Positions 9,616 through 18,484 of a stretch of DNA of 64,000 bases are shown here, in pieces. The stretch is from contig JALHPF010000004.1 in the NCBI GenBank assembly GCA_022842595.1, forward strand, positions 62,001 through 126,000, read 5' to 3'. Origin of the DNA: Rubrivivax sp. (lineage in GTDB: Bacteria; Pseudomonadota; Gammaproteobacteria; Burkholderiales; Burkholderiaceae_C). The notes under the pieces were generated by a model. That model was not told the origin of the DNA and searched no databases. It saw only the letters and a list, made by a program, of their open reading frames with translations. Made by a program: the position numbers and the translations under genes. Every line of letters begins with the position of its first letter. Position 1 is the stretch's first letter.

Positions 9616-9745
9616 GGATCAGGTGGCTGGGGTGTGTTGCGTGGCGAAGTAAAGGAGGAGCCCACGGCCCATCAGGTGCCTCAGGCACCTGATGGGCCGT
9701 GGGCGGGGGACATGAGCGGAGCAACACACCCCAGCCGCCTGATCC
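9616..9745 (+). repeat. Hairpin repeat unit B (inverted relative to A)
   Basis: Outer arms 9616-9640 and 9721-9745 pair over 25 bases with one G-U type mismatch on the plus strand. The inner palindrome is perfect: 21 bases (9660-9680) pairing with 9684-9704 around a three-base loop. The boxes GCGAAGTAAAGGAGGAG (9644-9660) and GGGGGACATGAGCGGA (9705-9720) are identical to those of unit A, but the stems are entirely different in sequence. So pairing, not stem sequence, is conserved. Confidence 0.87.
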
Positions 9746-9807
9746 ACGGGATCCGGTGGCGAGCCAATCGAACGACAGCAACGGGCCGAAGGCGGTCATA
9801 GCGGCCC

Positions 9808-10467
9808 TCAAGCCTTGGGCAATTCGCGCAACACCGCCCGCACCGGCGACGCGTCGGCCGTCATCAGCTTCAGCGGCAAGGCAATCAGCTCGTAGTCGCC
9901 CTCGGGCACGTCGTCGAGCACCAGGTTTTCCAGCACGCGCAGGCCGTGCTGGCGGATCACCTGGTGGCTGTCCAGGGTCTTGCTGCTGGCCGGGTCGATG
10001 CTGGCGGTGTCGATGCCGATCAATTGCACACCCAGTTCGGCCAGCCGCGTCACCGTGGCGGGTGCGTAGGCAGGCAGGTCGGGGTCCCAGCGGTCGATGG
10101 GTGCGCGGCGGTACGTGCGCACCAGCACACGCGGCGGCAGTTCGCGCAACGCGTGCTCGATGTGTTCAAGCCGCACCAGCGGTCCGCAGTCGATGGCGTG
10201 GATGACGCGGCAGCGGCCGAGGTAAGGCGCCAGGTCCAGCGCGCCCACGGCCAGGCCGTCGGGGTCGTAGTGCAGCGGGGCGTCGGCATGCGCGCCGGTG
10301 TGCGGGCTGAGCGTCAGCGTGCTGACGTTCACCGGGCAGCCCGGGCCGATGCGGGCGGGCCAGGCCATCTCGAACGCGGCGTCGCCCGGGAACACCGGCG
10401 TTCCTGCCTGCACCGGGGGCGAGATGTCCCACAGGCGAAGCGGTGGCGAATTCATGTGGGAAATCAT
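9808..10467 (-). CDS. kynB: Kynurenine formamidase
   Basis: Hydrolyses N-formylkynurenine to kynurenine and formate, second step of tryptophan breakdown. It is a 219-residue member of the metal-dependent cyclase/KynB family. The metal-binding signature is H56-T-G-A-H60-A-D-A-P-L-H66, matching HxGxHxDxPxH. The motif [14 protein letters not shown] follows near the middle, and the C-terminus [20 protein letters not shown] is typical. The annotated start is the first ATG; the ATG four codons downstream ([14 protein letters not shown]) is equally possible. It is the promoter-proximal gene of kynB-kynU-kynA, although the repeat locus follows it and could attenuate or divide the transcript. Confidence 0.94.
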   Translation of the reverse strand: MISHMNSPPLRLWDISPPVQAGTPVFPGDAAFEMAWPARIGPGCPVNVSTLTLSPHTGAHADAPLHYDPDGLAVGALDLAPYLGRCRVIHAIDCGPLVRLEHIEHALRELPPRVLVRTYRRAPIDRWDPDLPAYAPATVTRLAELGVQLIGIDTASIDPASSKTLDSHQVIRQHGLRVLENLVLDDVPEGDYELIALPLKLMTADASPVRAVLRELPKA

Positions 10468-10522
10468 AGTCCTCGCGCCAACGGGTAGCGCCAGGCGCCA
10501 CCAGCCGCTGGCCCAGGCGATG

Positions 10523-10828
10523 TCAGCGCCGCCGCATGCGTGTGCTCTTGCGCGTGCGCACGAAGAAGTCGTCGGGTTTGCTCTTCACCCAGGCCAGGAA
10601 GGCCTGCAGTTCGGGGTGGGCCAGCAGCGCGTCGACGGTGTTGTAGTGGCGGGCCAGCTCGGTTTCGCTCAGCAGGGCGTGGATCTGCCGGTGGCAGACA
10701 CGGTGCAGGAACTCCGTCTGCCGGCCGCCCTTGCTCTTCGGCACGAGGTGGTGGGCGTCGCGCTGTGCCGGCGGGATGGCGCGTTCGCACAGCGGGCAGA
10801 TCACCGGTGCCGGGGCGATGCGGTTCAA
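10523..10828 (-). CDS. HNH-domain protein
   Basis: Small 101-residue protein built around one HNH nuclease fold. It has a Cys pair in CPLCER, the core [12 protein letters not shown], and the second half [12 protein letters not shown], giving the His-Asn/His-His metal site with a structural zinc. Such stand-alone HNH proteins are widespread; substrate and purpose are unknown. Its ATG overlaps the stop of the 67-residue gene upstream (10825) by four bases, a coupled arrangement. It carries no secretion signal. A contribution to defence or DNA repair is possible, but nothing around it supports a particular role. Confidence 0.88.
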   Translation of the reverse strand: MNRIAPAPVICPLCERAIPPAQRDAHHLVPKSKGGRQTEFLHRVCHRQIHALLSETELARHYNTVDALLAHPELQAFLAWVKSKPDDFFVRTRKSTRMRRR

Positions 10829-11028
10829 GGCAGGGTTTCGGGCTCGTCAGCGCCGGGTGCCCGGGCATGGGCCAGGGTGTTGCGGATGAACTGCTTCTCG
10901 ACGTGGCGGTTGCGCCGATTCTTCTTGGCCGAAGCGCGCTGGCCGCGACGCTTGTCGACCACCAGCTCGCTCAGACGGCTGAGGTCCTCCAGGCCCTGGA
11001 TCGCGTTCGGTGAGTCGCGGCGCGGCAT
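10825..11028 (-). CDS. Small basic hypothetical protein coupled to HNH gene
   Basis: A 67-residue basic protein (core VVDKRRGQRASAKKNRRNRHVEKQFIRNTLAH) with no recognised domain. The central stretch is rich in Lys, Arg and Asn, which suggests nucleic-acid binding. It is translationally coupled to the HNH gene through a four-base overlap, and it begins nine bases after the lipoprotein hydrolase gene stop. The base composition and third-codon GC fit a real gene. I cannot name a function; a partner role for the HNH protein is inference from the overlap. Confidence 0.65.
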   Translation of the reverse strand: MPRRDSPNAIQGLEDLSRLSELVVDKRRGQRASAKKNRRNRHVEKQFIRNTLAHARAPGADEPETLP

Positions 11029-11037
11029 CGCGCAGGC

Positions 11038-11919
11038 TCAGGGTGCCAGGCCGAACAGTTCGACCAGCGCCTGCCGGTAGAGCGGCTGACCGACGGCGTT
11101 GGTGTTGTGGTGCGAGCCACCTGCCACGAGCACGAAGCGCTTGGGCTCGGCGGCGCGGTCGAACAACTGGCGGCCCAGCGCGGGCTGGATCAGGCTGTCG
11201 CTGTCGCCATGCACCACCAGCACCGGTGAGCCGACGCGGGCGATGCGCGAGCCAGCGTCGAGCTTCTGGGTGATGAGTGGCGCCACCGGCAGCCAGCCCC
11301 ATTTGAAGGTGGAGACGACGTCGGGAATCGACGGGAAGCTGCCTTCGACGATGAGGCCGGCTTCGTCGCCGACCTCGGCGGCGAGGTTCACCGCGATGGC
11401 GCCGCCCAGCGAGTGGCCGAACACGAAGCGCCGCGCTTGCCGGTGGCGCGTGGCCAGCCAGTCCCAGGCGGCGCGGGCGTCTTCGTAGGCCAGTTCTTCG
11501 GAGGGCAGGCCCGGGCTGCTGCGGCCGAAGCCGCGGTAGTCCACGCCCAGCACGGCGAAGCCCAGTTCATGCATGCGGCGCATGCGCGGCGCACTGCCGC
11601 GCACGTCGAAGCGGGCACCGTGCAGGTAGAGCAGCACCGGGGCGTCGGCGCGGTCCTGCGGCAGCCACAGGGCATGCAGGCGCACCGCGGCGTCGGCCGA
11701 CTGCGGCTGGAAGTCGATCCAGACGTCCTGCATGCCCTCGGCGGCGGCCAGGCCGCCGCGCCAGGTGCGGTCGCCGGGCTGGAAGATCCATTCGCGCTGC
11801 TGGCGGTCCAGTGCGGCGCAGCCGGCCAGGCTGGCCAGTCCGGCGCCAGCCAAGGTGGCGGCCAGGAGCAGGCGTCGCCAGCGCGGGCGAGGGGCAGTCG
11901 GTTCAGGCATGGGCCGCAT
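11038..11919 (-). CDS. Alpha/beta-hydrolase lipoprotein
   Basis: Predicted outer- or inner-membrane lipoprotein. The N-terminus is basic (RPRWRRLL), then hydrophobic, ending in the lipobox LAGC near residue 33. The rest is an alpha/beta-hydrolase fold of the BEM46/YfhR type: oxyanion region LYLHGARFDVRGSAPR, nucleophile elbow FGHSLGGAIAV, acid in HGDSDSLIQP, and catalytic His in GGSHHNTNAV. The substrate is unknown, probably a small ester or lipid. The start could be the first ATG or the one three codons on. It is followed closely by the small basic gene and the HNH gene on the same strand, but no functional link is evident. Confidence 0.9.
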   Translation of the reverse strand: MRPMPEPTAPRPRWRRLLLAATLAGAGLASLAGCAALDRQQREWIFQPGDRTWRGGLAAAEGMQDVWIDFQPQSADAAVRLHALWLPQDRADAPVLLYLHGARFDVRGSAPRMRRMHELGFAVLGVDYRGFGRSSPGLPSEELAYEDARAAWDWLATRHRQARRFVFGHSLGGAIAVNLAAEVGDEAGLIVEGSFPSIPDVVSTFKWGWLPVAPLITQKLDAGSRIARVGSPVLVVHGDSDSLIQPALGRQLFDRAAEPKRFVLVAGGSHHNTNAVGQPLYRQALVELFGLAP

Positions 11920-12028
11920 GCTCGCACGACCCGGGCAAACCCTGCACCGTCAGGGTTGGCGAGGGCGGCCGTCGGTGACATGCTCCACGCCATGGCCGCG
12001 TTCATGCGGCGGTCTTGGAGATCCAGGC

Positions 12029-12460
12029 ATGAAACCCGTTTCCGAGCTTCTGGCGCAGCAGGCGAATGGCACGCTGTGGCACATGCATCCGCAGGACACC
12101 GTGTTCGACGCCTTGCGGCTGCTGGCCGAATACGAGGCCGGTGCCTTGATGGTCATGGAAGGCGGCCGTCTCGTGGGCGTACTGAGCGAACGCGACTACA
12201 CGCGCAAGGTGGCCTTGCAGGGCCGCAATTCGCGCACCACCACGGTCGCCGAGATCATGAGCCGCAATGTCTTCACCGTGAGCCCCCGCGCCGACATCCG
12301 CGAGTGCATCGCGCTGATGAAGGAACGCAAGGTGCGCCACCTGCCGGTCGTCGACGGTGGCACGGTGATGGGCATGATCGCCGTGCGTGACCTGCTCGAC
12401 CACCTGATCGCCGAGCAGGACACCACGATCGGCCAGCTCGAGAGCTACATCAACACCTGA
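12029..12460 (+). CDS. CBS-domain pair protein
   Basis: A 143-residue stand-alone CBS pair (Bateman module) that probably binds an adenine nucleotide and regulates another protein. The first CBS covers about residues 10-65 (GTLWHMHPQDTVFDALRLLAEYEAGALMV) and the second about 75-135 (VAEIMSRNVFTVSPRADIRECIALMKERKVRHLPVV). The frame is open upstream, but the ATG at 12029 is the natural start because it begins the family's MKPVSELL. There is no attached catalytic domain or membrane part. It is divergent from the lipoprotein hydrolase and convergent with coaX. Confidence 0.92.
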   Translation: MKPVSELLAQQANGTLWHMHPQDTVFDALRLLAEYEAGALMVMEGGRLVGVLSERDYTRKVALQGRNSRTTTVAEIMSRNVFTVSPRADIRECIALMKERKVRHLPVVDGGTVMGMIAVRDLLDHLIAEQDTTIGQLESYINT

Positions 12461-12469
12461 GGCCAGGTT

Positions 12470-13246
12470 TCAGGATGCGCGGCTTGCGCGCATCAGCAGC
12501 AGGCCTTCGAAGATGAGTGTGTCCACGGTCTCGAAGGGCAGGTCGGTGATCGTCTGCAGCTTGGCCGCAGCCCCGCCCGTCATCAGCAGCACCGGCGCGG
12601 TGCCGGTGCGTTGCAGCAGGCGGCGGTATTGCCTTTCGATGGCGCCAGCCATGGCATTGGCGCCGCCGCTCATCAGGGCGTCGCTGGTGTTGGTGGGGAA
12701 GTCGACGACCTCGCCGGTCGGCACACGCAGGCCGCTGGTGCCGATTTCCAGCGCCTTCTGCATCAGCCCGAAGCCGGGCAGGATCAACCCGCCCAGGAAG
12801 CGGCCGCTGCCGTCGAGCGCGTCGACCGTGACCGCAGTGCCCACCATCACCACCAGCGCCGGCGGCGGTGTGCCACCCGGCGGTGTCGCCGCCAGCACGC
12901 GCGAACGGGCACCGGCCAGCGCCACCCAGCGGTCGGCACCCAGCCGGCCAGGGTGGTCGTAGCCGTTGATCAGGCCCGAGTCCTGGGCCGTGGGCACCAC
13001 CCAGTTCGGCGCAATGTCCCACAGCTCCAGCTGCTCTTCCACGCGCCTTCGCACCGCTTCACCCGCCACTGCGCAGCCCAGCATGCTGTCCGGCGGACTC
13101 AGGGTTTTCCACTGGGTTTCGGCCAGCTCGTCGATGGTCTCCAGGAACACCCCGCCTTGCTGCAGCAGGACGGCACCCGGCCGTGGGGCGCTGTACAGCG
13201 CCCACTTCAGCCGGGTGTTGCCGATGTCGATAGCCAGGAAGCTCAT
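12470..13246 (-). CDS. coaX: Type III pantothenate kinase
   Basis: Phosphorylates pantothenate, the first committed step of coenzyme A synthesis, with the ASKHA fold of the CoaX family. The ATP-binding motif is [16 protein letters not shown] at the N-terminus. The pantothenate-binding segment [17 protein letters not shown] and the catalytic region [13 protein letters not shown] follow. There are 258 residues from the ATG at 13246; the longer open frame upstream lacks a ribosome site and overlaps the mutase promoter. birA, often adjacent in Burkholderiales, is not next to it. It is divergent from icmF, a CoA-ester enzyme. Confidence 0.95.
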   Translation of the reverse strand: MSFLAIDIGNTRLKWALYSAPRPGAVLLQQGGVFLETIDELAETQWKTLSPPDSMLGCAVAGEAVRRRVEEQLELWDIAPNWVVPTAQDSGLINGYDHPGRLGADRWVALAGARSRVLAATPPGGTPPPALVVMVGTAVTVDALDGSGRFLGGLILPGFGLMQKALEIGTSGLRVPTGEVVDFPTNTSDALMSGGANAMAGAIERQYRRLLQRTGTAPVLLMTGGAAAKLQTITDLPFETVDTLIFEGLLLMRASRAS

Positions 13247-13332
13247 GGTCGGCGCGGATGGTAAACGCCAATGACCAACATTGACCGAGGCCGGTGGCAT
13301 CATCTCCGGCTGCATTCACCGAGTCCGCCGCC

Positions 13333-16300
13333 ATGACCGACCTGTCAGCTGAATTCAAGGCCCTGGCCAACTACAAGCCCGTGCACAAGGTGCGCTTCGT
13401 CACCGCCGCCAGCTTGTTCGATGGCCACGATGCGGCCATCAACATCATGCGTCGCATCCTGCAGGGCATGGGTGCCGAAGTCATCCACCTCGGCCACAAC
13501 CGCAGCGTCGAGGAAGTCGTCACCGCGGCCGTGCAGGAAGACGTGCAAGGCATCGCCATCAGCAGCTACCAGGGCGGGCATGTCGAGTACTTCAAGTACA
13601 TGGTCGACCTGCTGCGCCAGCGCGGCGGCCAGCACATCCAGGTGTTCGGCGGCGGCGGCGGCGTCATCGTGCCGGCCGAGATCCGCGAGCTGCAGGGCTA
13701 CGGCGTGGCCCGCATCTACAGCCCCGAGGACGGCCAGCGCATGGGCCTGCAAGGGATGATCGGCGAGATGGTGATGCGCTGCGACGTCGACCTGACGTCG
13801 CATGCCCCTGCCGATGCCACGGCGCTGCAGGGCCACACCGACAGCGCCTGGCGGGCGCTGGCGCAGGCCATCACCTCGCTCGAAAACGGCCAGGCCAGCG
13901 CGGCGCTGAAGGCGGGCATCGCCGCCGCCGCGCAGGCAGCGAAGACGCCGGTACTCGGCATCACCGGCACCGGCGGCGCAGGCAAGAGCAGCCTCACCGA
14001 CGAGCTGATCCGCCGCATCCGGCTGGACCAGGGCGACACCTTGCGCATCGCCGTCATCAGCATCGACCCCTCGCGCCGCAAGAGCGGCGGGGCGCTGCTC
14101 GGTGACCGCATCCGCATGAACGCCATCGGCCCCTGGCATGCATCGGGAAGCGACGCCGGGTCGTCGGGCGGGCAGCGCGTATTCATGCGATCGCTCGCCA
14201 CCCGCGACTTCGGCAGCGAAATCAGCCAGGCCCTGCCCGACGTGCTGGCCGCGTGCAAGGCCGCGGGCTTCGACCTGATCGTGGTGGAGACCAGCGGCAT
14301 CGGCCAGGGCGACGCTGCCATCGTGCCGCTGGTCGACGTGCCGATGTACGTGATGACGCCCGAGTTCGGCGCCGCCAGCCAGCTCGAGAAGATCGACATG
14401 CTCGACTTCGCCGAGTTCGTGGCCATCAACAAGTTCGACAGGAAGGGCGCGCCCGATGCGCTGCGCGACGTCGCCAAGCAGGTGCAGCGCAACAAGGAAG
14501 CCTGGGGCCGCAAGACCGAGGAGATGCCGGTCTTCGGCACGATGGCCAGCCGCTTCAACGACGACGGCGTCACCGCGCTCTACCAGGCCCTGCTGCCGCG
14601 GCTGCAGGCGCTGGGCCTGCCGGCGCAGCCGAGCCGGCTGCCGCTGGCCGCCACGCGCCACAGCACGCACCAGGTGGCCATCGTGCCGGGTGCGCGCGTG
14701 CGTTATCTGGCCGACATCGCCGACACCGTGCGCAGCTACAAGCGACGTGCCATCGAGCAGGCGCGCCTGGCGCGTGAAGTGCAGCAGCTGTTTGCCGCCG
14801 CGGCCATGCTGCGCGTGGACAAGCCCACGCGCGCGCCGGCCGCCGAGGCCTGCATCGACCTGGCGCAGAAGCGCGAGGCGCTGCTGGACCCGGCTGCACG
14901 CAGGCTGCTCGCGCAGTGGCCGGCCATGCAGCAGGCCTATGCCGGCGACGAATACGTGGTGAAGATCCGCGACAAGGAAGTGCGCACCCAGCTCACCCAC
15001 ACCACGTTGTCGGGCAACAAGATCCGCAAGGTGGCGCTGCCGAAATACGAGGACGACGGCGAAGTCCTGAAATGGCTGATGCTCGACAACGTGCCCGGCA
15101 GCTTCCCGTACACCGCCGGCGTCTTCGCGTTCAAGCGCGAGAACGAGGACCCCACGCGCATGTTTGCTGGCGAAGGGGATGCGTTCAGAACCAACCGGCG
15201 CTTCAAGCTGCTGAGCGAAGGCCTGCCGGCCAAACGCCTGAGCACGGCCTTCGACAGCGTCACGCTCTACGGCAACGACCCCGACCCGCGGCCCGACATC
15301 TACGGCAAGGTGGGCAACAGCGGTGTCAGCATCGCCACGCTGGACGACATGAAGGTCTTGTACGGCGGCTTCGACCTCACCCACCCGGCAACTTCCGTGA
15401 GCATGACGATCAACGGCCCGGCGCCCACGATCCTGGCGATGTTCATGAACACCGCCATCGACCAGAACCTGGCGAAGTTCGTCGCCGACAACGGCCGCGA
15501 GCCCACCGACGACGAAGCCCAGAAGATCCGCGCCTGGACGCTGGCCAACGTGCGTGGCACGGTGCAGGCCGACATCCTGAAGGAAGACCAGGGCCAGAAC
15601 ACCTGCATCTTCAGCACCGAGTTCAGCCTGAAGGTGATGGGCGACATCGCGCAGTGGTTCGTGCAGCACGACGTGCGCAACTTCTACAGCGTGAGCATCA
15701 GCGGCTATCACATCGCCGAGGCCGGGGCCAACCCGATCAGCCAGCTGGCCTTCACGCTGAGCAATGGCTTCACCTTCGTCGAGGCGTATCTGGCGCGGGG
15801 CATGCACATCGACGACTTCGCGCCGAACCTGAGCTTCTTCTTCAGCAACGGCATGGACCCCGAATACACCGTGCTGGGCCGCGTGGCGCGCCGCATCTGG
15901 GCGGTGGCGATGCGCGAACGCTACGGCGCCAGCGACCGCAGCCAGAAGCTGAAGTACCACGTGCAGACCAGCGGCCGCAGCCTGCACGCGCAGGAGATCC
16001 AGTTCAACGACATCCGCACCACGCTGCAGGCGCTGATTGCGGTCTACGACAACTGCAACAGCCTGCACACCAACGCCTTCGACGAGGCCATCACCACGCC
16101 CACCGAAGACAGCGTGCGCCGCGCGATGGCCATCCAGATGATCATCAACCGCGAATGGGGCCTGGCGAAGAACGAGAACCCGAACCAGGGCGCCTTCGTC
16201 ATCGACGAGCTGACCGAACTGGTGGAAGAAGCGGTGCTGGCCGAATTCGAGAAGATCGCCGAACGCGGCGGTGTGCTGGGTGCGATGGAAACCGGCTACC

Positions 16301-16653
16301 AGCGCGGCAAGATCCAGGAAGAGAGCATGCACTACGAGATGCTCAAGCACACCGGCGAGTACCCGATCATCGGCGTCAACACCTTCCGCAACCCGCAGGG
16401 CGACATGGTGGCCGAAACCATCGAGCTCGCGCGCAGCACCGAAGAAGAAAAACAGGGTCAGCTCAGGCGCCTGCATGATTTCCAGGCCCGCCATGCGGGG
16501 CAGGCCCCGGCCATGCTGCGTCGCCTGCAGCAGGCCGTCATCGACAACGCCAATGTCTTCGCGGTGCTGATGGATGCGGTGCGCTGCTGCAGCCTGGGGC
16601 AGATCACGAACGCCCTGTTCGAGGTGGGCGGGCAGTACCGGCGCAGCATGTAG
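13333..16653 (+). CDS. icmF: Fused isobutyryl-CoA mutase (IcmF)
   Basis: Adenosylcobalamin-dependent carbon-skeleton mutase fused to its own G-protein chaperone, 1106 residues. Order: B12-binding domain with the cobalt-ligating H32 in DGHDAAI and [12 protein letters not shown]; MeaI-type GTPase with P-loop GTGGAGKSS near residue 212; linker; then the large mutase barrel from about residue 560 ([28 protein letters not shown]). That fused order and the FPYTAGVF segment are characteristic of IcmF and not of methylmalonyl-CoA mutase. It interconverts isobutyryl- and n-butyryl-CoA; some relatives also use isovaleryl/pivalyl-CoA. The ATG at 13333 is preferred over an in-frame extension 13 codons upstream. 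Transcribed alone. Confidence 0.95.
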   Translation: MTDLSAEFKALANYKPVHKVRFVTAASLFDGHDAAINIMRRILQGMGAEVIHLGHNRSVEEVVTAAVQEDVQGIAISSYQGGHVEYFKYMVDLLRQRGGQHIQVFGGGGGVIVPAEIRELQGYGVARIYSPEDGQRMGLQGMIGEMVMRCDVDLTSHAPADATALQGHTDSAWRALAQAITSLENGQASAALKAGIAAAAQAAKTPVLGITGTGGAGKSSLTDELIRRIRLDQGDTLRIAVISIDPSRRKSGGALLGDRIRMNAIGPWHASGSDAGSSGGQRVFMRSLATRDFGSEISQALPDVLAACKAAGFDLIVVETSGIGQGDAAIVPLVDVPMYVMTPEFGAASQLEKIDMLDFAEFVAINKFDRKGAPDALRDVAKQVQRNKEAWGRKTEEMPVFGTMASRFNDDGVTALYQALLPRLQALGLPAQPSRLPLAATRHSTHQVAIVPGARVRYLADIADTVRSYKRRAIEQARLAREVQQLFAAAAMLRVDKPTRAPAAEACIDLAQKREALLDPAARRLLAQWPAMQQAYAGDEYVVKIRDKEVRTQLTHTTLSGNKIRKVALPKYEDDGEVLKWLMLDNVPGSFPYTAGVFAFKRENEDPTRMFAGEGDAFRTNRRFKLLSEGLPAKRLSTAFDSVTLYGNDPDPRPDIYGKVGNSGVSIATLDDMKVLYGGFDLTHPATSVSMTINGPAPTILAMFMNTAIDQNLAKFVADNGREPTDDEAQKIRAWTLANVRGTVQADILKEDQGQNTCIFSTEFSLKVMGDIAQWFVQHDVRNFYSVSISGYHIAEAGANPISQLAFTLSNGFTFVEAYLARGMHIDDFAPNLSFFFSNGMDPEYTVLGRVARRIWAVAMRERYGASDRSQKLKYHVQTSGRSLHAQEIQFNDIRTTLQALIAVYDNCNSLHTNAFDEAITTPTEDSVRRAMAIQMIINREWGLAKNENPNQGAFVIDELTELVEEAVLAEFEKIAERGGVLGAMETGYQRGKIQEESMHYEMLKHTGEYPIIGVNTFRNPQGDMVAETIELARSTEEEKQGQLRRLHDFQARHAGQAPAMLRRLQQAVIDNANVFAVLMDAVRCCSLGQITNALFEVGGQYRRSM

Positions 16654-16680
16654 GCGTCTGCCGAGCCGCCGGGTCGCTGG

Positions 16681-16708
16681 TTGCCGTTTGCCGTTTGCCG
16701 TTTGCCGG
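16681..16708. repeat. Short tandem 7-bp repeat (TTGCCGT)x4
   Basis: Four head-to-tail copies of TTGCCGT (the last ends in G) lie in the 82-bp gap between icmF and the convergent secreted-protein gene. It is non-coding and could vary in copy number by slippage. No regulatory role is evident between two convergent 3' ends. Confidence 0.8.
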
Positions 16709-16735
16709 TGCCGGGCGGCAGCCGGCCCTGCCGAT

Positions 16736-17347
16736 TCAGGGTGAAGAGTTCAGCCGTCCGTCGACCAGCGACACCCACAAGCTGCGGCCGCCGGCCGCGA
16801 TGCGTGCCGACTGCCCGTCGGCCGACAGGGCCGGCGCGGACGACAGCCAGGTGCCGCTGCGGGCCTCGCGGCTGACCACTTCGGCCGGCACGCCCAGGGC
16901 TGCCAGCACGGCGTCGTGCGGATGGGTCGCGACGACGCGGTTGTTGACGTCCAGCAGCTGCAGCGCCCAGCGCGAGGTGACGTTGATCCATTCGTCGACC
17001 AGCAGCACCTGGCCGCGGTCGGAAACCAGGGCCGCGCGCGGGCCGAACTGCTGCGCCAGCACTCGCGACCAGAGCACATGGCGCGAACCCGACCGGATGT
17101 CCAGCAGTTCTGCGGTGGGGTAGGCGGTCTTCCAGGCGTCGGCCGTCGCCACCACCAGCAGGTAGTGCCGGCCTGGTGCCTGGAATTCGCGGCGCTCGGG
17201 CGGCAGGTCGATTCGGTCGGAAGCTTCGATGGGCGGCCTCTGGGGTAGGGCACTGGCCGCAGCGCCCGTGACCACCGCCAACGAGGGCAGCCACAGGCTG
17301 GCCAGCCAACAACGCCGCCGCGAGCCAAGCGTGCCTGGCGGCTTCAC
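16736..17347 (-). CDS. Hypothetical secreted protein
   Basis: About 203 residues, with an N-terminal signal sequence (basic RRR followed by CWLASLWLPSLAVVTGAAASA). The mature part looks all-beta (HYLLVVATADAWKTAYPTAELLDIRSG, WALQLLDVNNRVVATHPHD, LSADGQSARIAAGGRSLWVSLVDG), reminiscent of a short propeller or WD-like repeat domain, but I do not recognise a family. The start is inferred as the GTG at 17347, because it begins directly before the signal peptide; there is no in-frame ATG nearby. It follows the PEP-CTERM metalloprotease by 31 bases on the same strand and may be co-transcribed with it. Confidence 0.65.
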   Translation of the reverse strand: MKPPGTLGSRRRCWLASLWLPSLAVVTGAAASALPQRPPIEASDRIDLPPERREFQAPGRHYLLVVATADAWKTAYPTAELLDIRSGSRHVLWSRVLAQQFGPRAALVSDRGQVLLVDEWINVTSRWALQLLDVNNRVVATHPHDAVLAALGVPAEVVSREARSGTWLSSAPALSADGQSARIAAGGRSLWVSLVDGRLNSSP

Positions 17348-17378
17348 ATCAGAGCCGCGGCGTGGCTGGATGGGTGGC

Positions 17379-18128
17379 TCAAGCGTGCCGGCGCCGCACC
17401 GCCGCACCCACGAGCAGGCCACCCATGGCCATCAGCGCCCAGGTGCCGGGTTCGGGGATGGGGGTGAGCAGGCTGCTGGCGCGGGCCGTGGCGATGTGTG
17501 CGTCGGACAGCAGGCTGCGGCAGCTGCCGGGTGTCGGGTCCGGGCAGATCTGCGCCAGGCTGCTGGGAATGTTGCGGATGCCGCCGCTGGCCATGAGGAA
17601 GTTGGCATTGCCGTTGTCGTGGCCGCCCGAAGCACCCGGGCCGAAGTACAGGCCGAGGTTGTGGCCGAGTTCATGGGCGATGGTGTCGAGTCGGCCGATG
17701 CCGCCGTTGAAGGAGGTGACCGCACTCATGTTGATCGCCAGGCCGCCGGCGTTGCCGTAGGCGAAACCGTACAGGCCCGCGGACGACAGCGAATTCGTCA
17801 GGAACATGGTGGTACCCGTGCCTCCCAGCGGGGCGGTGAAGGCGCCCAGGCTCCCCTGGCCGTTGAGCAGCGACGTGTTGTTCAGGTTCGGGCCCTGCAC
17901 GAACAGCAGGTCGATGCCGGCCTGGGCCCAGATCTTGTCGCCTTCGGCCGCGAAGAACAGGTTACCCAGCGGGCCTTGCGACGCGCAGTTGAGACCGGCG
18001 TTGTCGCACACGGTGCGAACCGTGACGACCAGTTGTCGGTCGATTTCCAGGGCCGCAACCGGCGCGGTCCCCATGAAGAGTGCCAGGAACGACAGCAAAA
18101 CGGCGAAACGGGTGCGCAACGGATTCAT
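17379..18128 (-). CDS. PEP-CTERM metalloprotease (HExxH)
   Basis: Secreted zinc peptidase with a PEP-CTERM sorting tail, 249 residues. The signal peptide covers residues 1-26 (LLSFLALFMGTAPVAALE). The zinc motif HELGH is at 152-156, followed by NLG and a downstream GGHDN that may supply the third ligand, in the manner of metzincin-like enzymes. The C-terminus has PEPGTWALMAMGGLLVG and an RRRH basic cluster, the signal recognised by exosortase and retained at the cell surface or in exopolysaccharide. I start at the ATG at 18128 because it begins the signal peptide; the longer frame upstream is unlikely. Exosortase itself is not in the window. Confidence 0.87.
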   Translation of the reverse strand: MNPLRTRFAVLLSFLALFMGTAPVAALEIDRQLVVTVRTVCDNAGLNCASQGPLGNLFFAAEGDKIWAQAGIDLLFVQGPNLNNTSLLNGQGSLGAFTAPLGGTGTTMFLTNSLSSAGLYGFAYGNAGGLAINMSAVTSFNGGIGRLDTIAHELGHNLGLYFGPGASGGHDNGNANFLMASGGIRNIPSSLAQICPDPTPGSCRSLLSDAHIATARASSLLTPIPEPGTWALMAMGGLLVGAAVRRRHA

Positions 18129-18484
18129 CGGGTTTTCCAGGGAGCGGATTGGAAACACGGCAGCCAGCCGCAGAGGCAGCCCCTTCCTGCAGGCGTGGGC
18201 AGCGCAGGGGCTGTTCGGCATCGCACCCATGGCTCATTCGTCGGGTGCGCCAAGCGCGCAGTCGGGGCCTCCTGCGCCACTTGTGCACCGATCATTCAGC
18301 AAGTCGCCGGCCCTGGGTAGTCTGAAAGGTGGTTCGCCCCCTCGAATCGGGTGTCGGGTGTCGGCTTCGGGCGAACGCAGAACCAGGTACCCGGGCGCGG
18401 AGATTTGAGTAGCGCCTGCGCTGTCGCCCGTGTCGATGCGGATCTAGATTTCCAGCCATCCGAACGCTCGACAGGGAATTGCCC
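18129..18484. other. Divergent intergenic region between PEP-CTERM genes
   Basis: A 356-bp region separating two divergently transcribed PEP-CTERM genes, so it must hold both promoters. I see a short tandem GGGTGTC (about 18349-18361) and nothing that matches a clear sigma70 or sigma54 promoter. No gene, terminator or large palindrome is recognisable. Confidence 0.6.

Larger units (their letters stand above)
9388..9789. repeat. Composite nested inverted-repeat locus 1
   Basis: Outer arms 9388-9408 and 9769-9789 are complementary over 21 bases with one mismatch. Between them lie two hairpin units in opposite orientation: unit A (9442-9571) and unit B (9616-9745). The left arm contains GTTGCGGTCGTTCGCT, which differs at one base from GTTGCGGACGTTCGCT in the left arm of the second locus at 43977-43992. 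There is no transposase and no obvious target-site duplication. The two loci share architecture, not full sequence. Confidence 0.85.
9360..9807. other. 448-bp non-coding gap in the kyn cluster
   Basis: This gap between kynU and kynB holds no credible gene. It is almost entirely filled by the inverted-repeat locus described in the separate repeat entries (outer arms 9388-9408 and 9769-9789, units A and B). Open frames that cross it on either strand simply run through palindromes and have no ribosome site or recognisable domain. Confidence 0.85.

Noticed and set aside
9442-9745. CRISPR or tandem repeat array
   Set aside because: There are only two units, in opposite orientation, with internal hairpins and no equal-length spacers.
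9356-9811. A 151-codon minus-strand frame across the kyn gap (and similar frames at 44043-44594)
   Set aside because: It runs straight through the palindromic units; its shared peptides (SEVKEE, GDMSG) are translations of the repeat boxes, not a conserved protein with a ribosome site.
13345-16494. A 1049-codon open frame antisense to icmF
   Set aside because: Mirrors GC-rich codon structure of the real gene, with a His/Arg/Ala/Gly-rich composition and no domain; the sense protein is clearly IcmF.
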